A stretch of DNA of 12,467 nucleotides from Verrucomicrobiota bacterium (GTDB lineage: Bacteria > Verrucomicrobiota > Verrucomicrobiia > Verrucomicrobiales > DEV007). The notes below the pieces were generated by a model. The model was not told the origin of the DNA. It saw nothing but the letters and a program-made list of their open reading frames with translations, and did no database searches. Shown piece by piece: positions 6,480 to 12,467 of the stretch. Position numbers and translations under genes: made by a program. How positions within the stretch are numbered: the first letter of the stretch is position 1; each line of letters opens with the position of its first letter. The DNA lies in NCBI GenBank assembly GCA_020629815.1, contig JAHDCN010000057.1, positions 1-12,467 of the forward strand. The letters are read 5' to 3'.

Positions 6480-7961
6480 ATGAAGGAATCGTGGAAACAG
6501 GGAAAGCGATGGGTCCTGGCCCTGGTGAAGTGGCTGGGGCTGGGTGTGATCATTGCCCTATCCATCCTTCTTGGTGCTGGAATCTATATCCTTTCGCAAA
6601 AGCCTGATCTGAAAGTCTGGCACACGGCGAGACTGGAAGAGGAGTTTTCCAGCCGGAAAAAGCTGAAAGACTTTAGTGAATATTTGCAACTCGAGGAGCG
6701 TTTATTTCAGGAGCTGGATGAAAAAGTAAAAGCCCACGTGGATGAAGTGGATCAGCATTCTTTCAATCGTTTCCATGCGGGCAGTATTTCAGATCCGGAG
6801 CGAGGCAAGCGGAACTGGAATCGAAGTTTTGAACTGAAACCTGCCAAGCCGACAGGGGAGGGAAGCGCCGGAGGAATCCTGTTGCTGCATGGGCTTTCTG
6901 ATTCCCCCTACAGCTTGCGCAAGTTGGGCGAGACGTTGCAAGGTCAGGGCTATTATGTCGTCGGGCTGCGCATTCCGGGGCACGGAACGGCGCCTTCTGG
7001 ACTGACTCGTGTGAGGTGGCAGGATATGGCTGCCGCAGTGGAGTTGGCCATGCTGCATTTGCAGGAAAAGGTGGGAACGGCTCCGGTTTCGGTGGTTGGG
7101 TATTCCAATGGCGGGGCGCTGGCAGTTCACTACGGAGTCGAGTCGCTGGAGCGAAAAGAGTTGCCGCGTGTGAAAAAGATCGTGCTGATTTCTCCGGAAA
7201 TCGGAATCACTCCGATGGCAGGCCTCGCCATTTGGCAAAAGCGAATCGGTAGATTGCTGGGGCTGCAAAAGCTGCAGTGGGAATCTGTGAGTCCGGAATA
7301 CGACCCTTTTAAATACAGTTCGTTTCCGGTGAATGCCGGCGATCTGGCCCATCGTCTGACGAAGGTGAATCGTGACAAGCTGGCGCGTCTCTCCGCTTCG
7401 GGAAAACTGGATTCTTTTCCTCCGATACTGGCGTTTCAATCGGTAGTGGATGCCACGGTTTCGACTCCGGCTCTGGTGAATGATCTGTTTTTCCAGCTTC
7501 CCGAGAATCGTCATGAGCTGGTGATGTTCGGATTGAACCGGTCGGCAAAGATTGAATTCCTGCTTTCCCACGATCCCGAGCAGAAACTGCCGGAGGTGCT
7601 CGAAGATTCCCGGCGGAAATTTGTTTTTACGGTCCTGACAGATGAAAATTCGCCCGACGGTGAAGTCGTCGAGCGAACCTGGCCAGTCGGAGCTGCCAAG
7701 CCAGCTACTCAGGCGACTGGATTGCAGTGGCCTGCTCAAACCTATTCGCTAACCCACGTTGCGCTGCCCTTTGCTGCTGATGACCCGGTGTATGGAACCG
7801 GCAACCCCGATCAGCCGGAGGCGGTTTCTCTGGGCAATCTGGCATGGCGCGGAGAGCGGGGCGTTCTCCGGATGACTGGCAATGATATGCTCCGACTTCG
7901 GTGGAATCCTTTCTATTCCTATCAGGAAAAAAGAATCCTTTCGTTTCTCACGCAGGAGTAA
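6480..7961 (+). CDS. Membrane-anchored alpha/beta hydrolase
   Basis: This 493-residue protein has one N-terminal membrane helix (about 17-39) behind a basic stretch, so the catalytic part should lie outside the cytoplasm. A charged helical spacer (50-95) precedes an alpha/beta-hydrolase core: oxyanion-side HGLSDSP (137-143), RIPGHGTAPSG (164-174) and the nucleophile elbow GYSNGG with Ser209. Asp324 in SVVDATVST is the likely acid and His426 in SLTHVALPF the likely base. Between them lies an unusually long stretch of about 100 residues. The pattern resembles carboxylesterases and monoacylglycerol lipases; the substrate is unknown. An AGGA upstream gives a plausible ribosome-binding site. The stop is 91 bases from the next gene on the same strand, so cotranscription with the downstream module is possible but not shown. 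Confidence 0.88.
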   Translation: MKESWKQGKRWVLALVKWLGLGVIIALSILLGAGIYILSQKPDLKVWHTARLEEEFSSRKKLKDFSEYLQLEERLFQELDEKVKAHVDEVDQHSFNRFHAGSISDPERGKRNWNRSFELKPAKPTGEGSAGGILLLHGLSDSPYSLRKLGETLQGQGYYVVGLRIPGHGTAPSGLTRVRWQDMAAAVELAMLHLQEKVGTAPVSVVGYSNGGALAVHYGVESLERKELPRVKKIVLISPEIGITPMAGLAIWQKRIGRLLGLQKLQWESVSPEYDPFKYSSFPVNAGDLAHRLTKVNRDKLARLSASGKLDSFPPILAFQSVVDATVSTPALVNDLFFQLPENRHELVMFGLNRSAKIEFLLSHDPEQKLPEVLEDSRRKFVFTVLTDENSPDGEVVERTWPVGAAKPATQATGLQWPAQTYSLTHVALPFAADDPVYGTGNPDQPEAVSLGNLAWRGERGVLRMTGNDMLRLRWNPFYSYQEKRILSFLTQE

Positions 7962-8052
7962 TTTTTGCCGCAATCCGGTTGTAGAAATCCGGCCCAACAG
8001 AGGTATTTTGGAGAGGATTTTTAACCTTCGGGGTTTACCCGATTGGACTGAT

Positions 8053-10323
8053 ATGAACAAAACTCTTCTCGTTGTTTTATGCCTCGCTTTTGCAAGTCCT
8101 GCATTGGCGGAAAAAGAGGTGCCTTCTCTGGCTGCACCGGATCAGGCGGCCAGCCGCAAGATCGATCAGTTGATCGGCAAGCAGCTCAAGGCGGAAGAGA
8201 TGAAGCCAAACCCAATTGCCTCCGATGAGATTTTTGTCCGTCGAGTCTATCTGGACACTATCGGGCGAATTCCGACGAAACGCGAAACGTTGGAGTTCCT
8301 CAATTCCGATGCAGAAGGGAAACGCTCAGCCCTTATTGGTAAATTGCTCGGATCACAAGGCTACGTTTCCCACAACTATAACTACTGGGCAGATGTGCTG
8401 CGGGCAAAAACCGATATCAATGGTAACAGCCAAAGTCGCGAGACCGGATATGCCTATGAGCTCTGGATCAAAGATGCCATTCGCAAGAACATGCCCTACG
8501 ACAAGATGGTGAAACAGCTCGTCAGTGCTTCGGGAAAAAGCTGGGAGAATGGAGCGGTGGGGTATTACATCCGCGACTACGGAATGCCTTTGGATAATTT
8601 GGCGATCACTACTCAGGTTTTTCTCGGAACCCAGATTGTGTGTGCGCAGTGTCATAATCATCCCTTCGATGAATGGACTCAGATGGACTACTACCATTTG
8701 GCTGCTTTCACCTACGGGATGGTGACCACGAACCGATCGGAGAATCAGCAGGCGGTGTTCGACTTCATGCGGGAGAAAAAATACAAGCGCCCGCGAGCGG
8801 AGTCGGTAAAAAGTGCGATGACCGAAATCCTGAAGCCGCTGCGGTTTAACTCCGTCGATACAAAGGACCGCGATCTCAAACTTCCGCACGATTATCAGTA
8901 TGATGATGCGAAGCCGAAAAGTGTCGTGCAGCCGGCCTCGATTATGGGGCCGGAAGCTCCTCTCAGCGGTTCCGCTCCTCCGGTCGAAGCCTTTTCGGAA
9001 TGGCTGACTTCCCGCGAGAACCCGAGGTTTACCCGCGTGATTGCAAATCGCATGTGGCGGCGCGCCTTTGGCGTGGGACTGATTGAGCCGGTGGATGATA
9101 TTCGCAGTCACACCAAGGCTTCGAATGAAGAGCTGATGGTTTTCCTCGAGAAGAAGATGCAGGATTTCGACTTCGATCTGCGTCGGTTTCAGGAAATGAT
9201 TTTCAACACCCGCGCGTATCAGCGGGAGGTGGTGACGGAGGAACTGACTCCGGGGATTCCGTATCATTTTCCCGGACCGGTTCTTCGCCGCATGAGTGCC
9301 GAGCAGATCTGGGATTCCGTTGTTTCCATGGTTCGGCCTGGTGTGGATCGTCCTGATCGTCGGCGTCAGTTAGCTCAGGAAACTGCAATCTTAAAAGTAG
9401 AGCTGTTGGCGGAAGCTGTGTATGACCAGCCCACCGGCCAGTTTCTGAAAAACAGTCTGGAAGTGGCGAAGGCACAGCGAGCTTTGAGTATTGAAATCGA
9501 AAAAGCGCAGAGTCGGTTAGCTTCTGCCCGGGAGGCGGAGGATGAAAAAGAGATCGATGCTGCTGTCGACGAGGTGCAGCAGATTCGGCGTCGACTTGCT
9601 TCCATTGTTGAAGACAAAGTCTATCGCAAAGGATTGCAGCAAAAGGTCAGTCTAGTTGCGATGAATGAATTGCCCGAGGGCAAGGTGGCGAAGTCCGTCG
9701 ATGAATCCCGGGATTTCCTCAACAGGATCGCAGTTGAAATCACAGAGGATGAGCGCCCGATTGGCGAAGGCTTTGCCGAGATGGCTTCTGCAGATCGCGG
9801 ACTGATCAATGAGTTAGCGACGGCAATGATGGAAGACAAGGTCCGGCGATTTGAGGTAACTGATGATGCCCGAAAAGAGAAAGAGAGGGAAGCCTGGAAG
9901 GCGACGGGAAAAAACAAAGAGACGTTCCGTGATTATCAAAAGATTCGCAATGGGTTCAAGAGAGCATCGGATATTGATTCTCCAGCGCCCGGCAATCACT
10001 TCCTGCGAGCATTTGGTCAAAGCGATCGAGAGCTGGTTGAGAACGGTAGCGATCAGGCATCCATCACCCAGGCGTTGCATTTGTTAAACAGCCCGGTCAG
10101 GAAAGCGGTCACAAACCGGTATTCTGTTTTGTTTCGGGATTTGAAAGGGGAGACATTCCGAGATCGACTAGACACCGTTTTCCTCACCATGCTGAGTCGT
10201 GAGCCGGAGCCGGAGGAACGGCAATTGTTTAGTAAGGCGTTTCAGCAGAACCCCGAAGCAGGTTCGTTGAACGGCATAGTTTGGACTCTGCTCAATACCC
10301 GTCAGTTTCTTTTCATCCAGTAA
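8053..10323 (+). CDS. Secreted DUF1549/DUF1553 protein with CxxCH motif
   Basis: This is a 756-residue member of the DUF1549-DUF1553 proteins that are abundant in Planctomycetota and Verrucomicrobiota, whose biochemical role is unsettled. The start at 8053 is chosen because it gives a clear Sec signal (Met-Asn-Lys, hydrophobic core, Ala-Leu-Ala cut after residue 19); the frame is open further upstream, but that part overlaps the hydrolase gene. DUF1549 covers about 35-240 and contains CAQCHNHPFDEW with Cys197, Cys200 and His201, a c-type-heme-like CxxCH. DUF1553 begins near RVIANRMWRRAFG (about 328-340) and resumes at FLRAFGQSDRE (650-660); between roughly 425 and 645 lies a helical, Glu/Lys/Arg-rich stretch likely to form coiled coil. 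There is no N-terminal PSCyt1 cytochrome domain, unlike many relatives. The DUF1501 gene follows after 20 bases. Confidence 0.92.
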   Translation: MNKTLLVVLCLAFASPALAEKEVPSLAAPDQAASRKIDQLIGKQLKAEEMKPNPIASDEIFVRRVYLDTIGRIPTKRETLEFLNSDAEGKRSALIGKLLGSQGYVSHNYNYWADVLRAKTDINGNSQSRETGYAYELWIKDAIRKNMPYDKMVKQLVSASGKSWENGAVGYYIRDYGMPLDNLAITTQVFLGTQIVCAQCHNHPFDEWTQMDYYHLAAFTYGMVTTNRSENQQAVFDFMREKKYKRPRAESVKSAMTEILKPLRFNSVDTKDRDLKLPHDYQYDDAKPKSVVQPASIMGPEAPLSGSAPPVEAFSEWLTSRENPRFTRVIANRMWRRAFGVGLIEPVDDIRSHTKASNEELMVFLEKKMQDFDFDLRRFQEMIFNTRAYQREVVTEELTPGIPYHFPGPVLRRMSAEQIWDSVVSMVRPGVDRPDRRRQLAQETAILKVELLAEAVYDQPTGQFLKNSLEVAKAQRALSIEIEKAQSRLASAREAEDEKEIDAAVDEVQQIRRRLASIVEDKVYRKGLQQKVSLVAMNELPEGKVAKSVDESRDFLNRIAVEITEDERPIGEGFAEMASADRGLINELATAMMEDKVRRFEVTDDARKEKEREAWKATGKNKETFRDYQKIRNGFKRASDIDSPAPGNHFLRAFGQSDRELVENGSDQASITQALHLLNSPVRKAVTNRYSVLFRDLKGETFRDRLDTVFLTMLSREPEPEERQLFSKAFQQNPEAGSLNGIVWTLLNTRQFLFIQ

Positions 10324-10343
10324 TCATATTTCCCTATTTTGCT

Positions 10344-11630
10344 ATGAGTATTCAGGATCTTTCGCGACGTCATTTCGTTCAGCGCGCAGCCAAAACATTT
10401 CTTGGGGTAAGCGCACTGAGAGGACTGCCTGCGGGTGTGGCAAATGCTGCGGGCGCCGGTGCTTCCACGGCCAGAGGAATCCCGACTGCCAAGCGGGTGA
10501 TTTATCTCTACATGAGCGGCGGCATGTCGCATCTCGATACCTTTGATCCCAAGCCGGGAGGGGAAGCGATGGGACCGACGAAACAAAAACGGACCAATGT
10601 GGACGGGGTGATTCTCTCTGAGTATTTGCCCCAGTTGTCGAAGCAGGCGGACAAGCTGGCGATCATCAATTCGATGAATTCGACTCAGGGAGCTCACAAG
10701 CAGGGCAACTATTTCATGCACACCAGCTACGAGATGCGCAGCTCAATTCGTCATCCGGCGATGGGCGCGTGGATGCTCAAGCTGATGGGGAAGGATAATC
10801 CGACTTTGCCGGCCAATGTGATGATTGGCAATGATTCCAACCATCCGGGTTCAGGCTTCATGGAAAGCAGCCTGGCGCCCCTGGCAATTACTGATCCTGC
10901 CGGCGGTCTCCGGCACAGCAAGCGTTCGTCTGATTTTTCCAAAGAGCAGTTTGCGTTTCACCTCGATCTGGCGAAGAAGCTGGATCAGCCTTTTGTCGAA
11001 AAATACGATCAGAAGAACGTGCGCGCTTACACCGATATGTATTCCGACGCCGTCCGCCTGATGGAGAGTGCTGACTTGAAGGCTTTCGATTTGCAGGGTG
11101 AATCGGAATCGATGAAATCGCGCTATGGGCGAAATCCATTTGGGCAGGGTGTTCTGCTGGCGCGAAGACTCCTGGAACACGGTGTGCAGTTCGTCGAAGT
11201 TTCCATGGGTGGCTGGGATACACACAATTCCAACTTCGTGAATGTTCCCGACAAGGCGTCAGCTTTGGATAATGCCTTGAGCACACTGCTGATTGATTTG
11301 GAGCGTCGAGGTATGCTGCATGACACCCTCGTGGTCTTGGCTACAGAATTTGGACGGACTCCGGAGATCAATGCAAACGAGGGCAGGGATCACCACCCTC
11401 AGGCATTCAGCACGGTTCTGGCAGGTGGTGGAATTTCCGGAGGACAAACCTACGGAAAGACTGACGAGCGCGGCTCTCGCGTTTTGGAAAACGAAGTTCG
11501 AATTCCGGATTTCAACGCCACGATTGGATATGCATTGGGGCTGCCTCTGGATCAGGTGGTTTTCTCACCGAGTATGAGACCTTTCACGGTAGCCGACAAA
11601 GGTAAACCGATCACAGCTCTGTTTGGCTGA
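10344..11630 (+). CDS. Tat-exported DUF1501 protein
   Basis: The 428 residues match DUF1501, a family related to the alkaline phosphatase/sulfatase fold. The start at 10344 puts a twin-arginine signal at the very front: SRRHFVQ (7-13) followed by a weakly hydrophobic stretch to Ala-Asn-Ala-Ala (33-36), so it should be exported folded. Conserved blocks are SGGMSHLDTFDPKP (58-71), GGWDTHNSNF (289-298) and TEFGRTP with GRDHHPQAF (335-341 and 348-355); their Asp, His and Glu residues resemble metal ligands of the phosphatase superfamily. It follows the DUF1549/DUF1553 gene by 20 bases, the pairing normally seen in this group, so the two very likely form one operon and act together outside the cytoplasm. 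No strong Shine-Dalgarno site is visible. A hydrolase role (sulfatase-like) is inferred from fold only. Confidence 0.93.
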   Translation: MSIQDLSRRHFVQRAAKTFLGVSALRGLPAGVANAAGAGASTARGIPTAKRVIYLYMSGGMSHLDTFDPKPGGEAMGPTKQKRTNVDGVILSEYLPQLSKQADKLAIINSMNSTQGAHKQGNYFMHTSYEMRSSIRHPAMGAWMLKLMGKDNPTLPANVMIGNDSNHPGSGFMESSLAPLAITDPAGGLRHSKRSSDFSKEQFAFHLDLAKKLDQPFVEKYDQKNVRAYTDMYSDAVRLMESADLKAFDLQGESESMKSRYGRNPFGQGVLLARRLLEHGVQFVEVSMGGWDTHNSNFVNVPDKASALDNALSTLLIDLERRGMLHDTLVVLATEFGRTPEINANEGRDHHPQAFSTVLAGGGISGGQTYGKTDERGSRVLENEVRIPDFNATIGYALGLPLDQVVFSPSMRPFTVADKGKPITALFG

Positions 11631-11715
11631 TTCTGCGATTTAACGAAAAATCTCGCCACGATCCAGCGGCAGTTCAATCTTGACCATTTCTTGACGGAAT
11701 CGCACCTTGGTTCCG

Positions 11716-12467
11716 ATGAGAATTACTGCTATTGGGGCTGTTGCCTGCCTGCTGAGTTCGCCGCTTTTTGCCGATACTGTTCTGGTCGAAGCGGAGTCTT
11801 TTGAAGATCATGGAGGCTGGAAGCTGGATACCCAGTTTATCGAGATCATGGAATCTCCCTACCTGCTGGCGCACGGTCTTGGTGTTCCAGTTGCGGATGC
11901 AAAAACCAAGGTAAAATTCTCGAAAGCCGGTGAGTATCGGGCCTGGGTGCGGACAAAGGATTGGGTAGCTCGCTGGGATGCGGAAGGAACTCCCGGCCGA
12001 TTTCAAGTTTTGGTGGGAGGTAACCCTCTTACCCCGGGGACCAAACAGGGTACAGTCACTGACCCAACAGGGTTAGGTCAGAAGGAAAAGGCGTTTGGAA
12101 CAGTCGGCAAGGTGTGGCACTGGCAACCGGCTGGAACGGTCAAGATCGAGGCAGGAGAGGTTGATATTGCACTGAAAGATCTCACTGGCTTCGGCGGGCG
12201 CTGTGATGCAATTCTGTTTACGACAGACGCTGATTTTACCCCTGAGGAAAACTCCGGCAAAGCCTTCCCGAAGTGGCGGCAGGAACTACTCGGCCAAAGT
12301 GATAAGCCGGAAAGTGCCGGTGATTTTGATATCGTTTTTATCGGTGGTGGATATGCCGGAAGCTGCGGAGCAATCAGCGCTGCGCGGATGGGCTTGAAGG
12401 TCGCTCTGATCCAGAACCGCGGCGTTCTCGGTGGCAATGGATCATCGGAGGTCCGGGTTTGGGCAAA
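11716..12467 (+). CDS. Secreted FAD-dependent oxidoreductase, 5' part only
   Basis: The frame runs from ATG 11716 to the right edge without a stop (250 codons), so the gene is partial. Residues 1-19 are a Sec signal ending Leu-Phe-Ala. An accessory domain (about 22-180) reads like the carbohydrate-binding-like N-terminal part of FAD oxidoreductases in planctomycetes and verrucomicrobia, with VEAESFEDHGGW, FSKAGEYRAWVRTKDW and DLTGFGGRCDAILF. The FAD site follows: FDIVFIGGGYAGSCGA (204-219) with GxGxxG at Gly210, Gly212 and Gly215, then an acidic-end replacement IQNRGVLGGNGSSEVRVW. A TTG at 11707 is an alternative start. It begins 85 bases after the DUF1501 stop. Residues about 106-123 come from a translated dispersed repeat (see that entry). 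The substrate is unknown; a sugar, sulfonate or other small organic molecule is possible. Confidence 0.9.
   Translation, partial: MRITAIGAVACLLSSPLFADTVLVEAESFEDHGGWKLDTQFIEIMESPYLLAHGLGVPVADAKTKVKFSKAGEYRAWVRTKDWVARWDAEGTPGRFQVLVGGNPLTPGTKQGTVTDPTGLGQKEKAFGTVGKVWHWQPAGTVKIEAGEVDIALKDLTGFGGRCDAILFTTDADFTPEENSGKAFPKWRQELLGQSDKPESAGDFDIVFIGGGYAGSCGAISAARMGLKVALIQNRGVLGGNGSSEVRVWA
12031..12086. repeat. 22-bp palindromic repeat inside the oxidoreductase gene (copy B)
   Basis: Bases 12043-12064 match the second unit of the repeat at 525-546 at 20 of 22 positions, and 12065-12079 match the first part of its third unit except at the first base and at the last, which is C instead of T. The tail CGGGGAC of the first unit is seen at 12035-12041. 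The palindromes persist: GTCACTGAC (12055-12063), where the central base is swapped relative to copy A, and GACCCAAC-AGG-GTTAGGTC (12061-12079) with one mismatched pair. The sequence is read in frame as about 18 residues (Thr106 to Lys123) with no stop. Confidence 0.75.

Noticed and set aside
6471..6480. ATTTAGTTAA just before the hydrolase start, identical to 2863-2872 near the coiled-coil gene
   Set aside because: A 10-base AT-rich match in different orientation relative to its gene is easily chance; no other shared bases flank it.
6789..7739. 316-codon open frame opposite the alpha/beta hydrolase
   Set aside because: It has the composition of an antisense shadow (rich in Arg, His, Ser, Gln with no domain) and the plus strand encodes clear catalytic motifs.
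7882..8052. Longer start for the DUF1549/DUF1553 gene (57 more residues)
   Set aside because: The extension overlaps the 3' end of the hydrolase gene, and the ATG at 8053 opens a textbook signal peptide, which the longer form would bury.
8353..9267. 304-codon open frame opposite the DUF1549/DUF1553 gene
   Set aside because: It is a shadow of the strongly conserved plus-strand coding sequence, with no recognisable motif.
10281..10343. Longer start for the DUF1501 gene (21 more residues)
   Set aside because: It overlaps the preceding gene and would place the twin-arginine motif away from the N-terminus; ATG 10344 fits a Tat signal.
1..12467. tRNA, rRNA or riboswitch genes
   Set aside because: No cloverleaf, rRNA-like stretch or known riboswitch core was noticed by eye in any gap; a covariance-model scan would be needed to exclude them.

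Overview
The window looks like chromosomal DNA from the Planctomycetota-Verrucomicrobiota side of the PVC bacteria, most likely a verrucomicrobium. The main reason is the tandem pair of a secreted DUF1549/DUF1553 protein and a Tat-type DUF1501 protein, a combination largely confined to those phyla. The divergent FabZ-like dehydratase with a GHIPGRPLMPG motif and the FAD-dependent oxidoreductase with an N-terminal secreted accessory domain also fit. Shine-Dalgarno sites are mostly weak. The assignment is inferred from gene content, not from a marker gene.

Layout. Bases 1-1586 are gene-poor and repeat-rich: a small two-helix membrane protein (133-399), then a 384-base gap with a three-unit 22-bp repeat and a CACGAAT-type repeat, then a secreted glutathione peroxidase (784-1338), then three short hairpins in a row and a second CACGAAT-type repeat. 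Bases 1587-4631 are a minus-strand block: a 12-helix ABC-2-like exporter permease followed by two proteins of unknown function, each with a charged or coiled-coil body and one C-terminal membrane helix. From a 68-base divergent region at 4632-4699, purT (4700-5887) runs rightward and ends 5 bases from the convergent FabZ-like dehydratase. From 6480 to the right edge all genes are on the plus strand: a membrane-anchored alpha/beta hydrolase, the DUF1549/DUF1553 protein, the DUF1501 protein, and the start of an FAD-dependent oxidoreductase that leaves the window.

How the genes may work together. The last three genes all begin with export signals (Sec, Tat, Sec), are closely spaced and share an orientation, so they probably form a periplasmic or cell-surface module, as such pairs do in related genomes, possibly for polymer breakdown. 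The substrate cannot be read from the sequence. purT is housekeeping (de novo purine synthesis from formate), and the dehydratase is probably a fatty-acid or polyketide enzyme. The ABC-like permease has no ATPase beside it here.

The most notable observation is that the 22-bp repeat lying between genes at 503-568 has a second, diverged copy at 12031-12086 inside the oxidoreductase reading frame. There it is translated in frame as about 18 extra residues just before the FAD-binding domain. It looks like a small palindromic element that spread into a coding sequence without breaking it.
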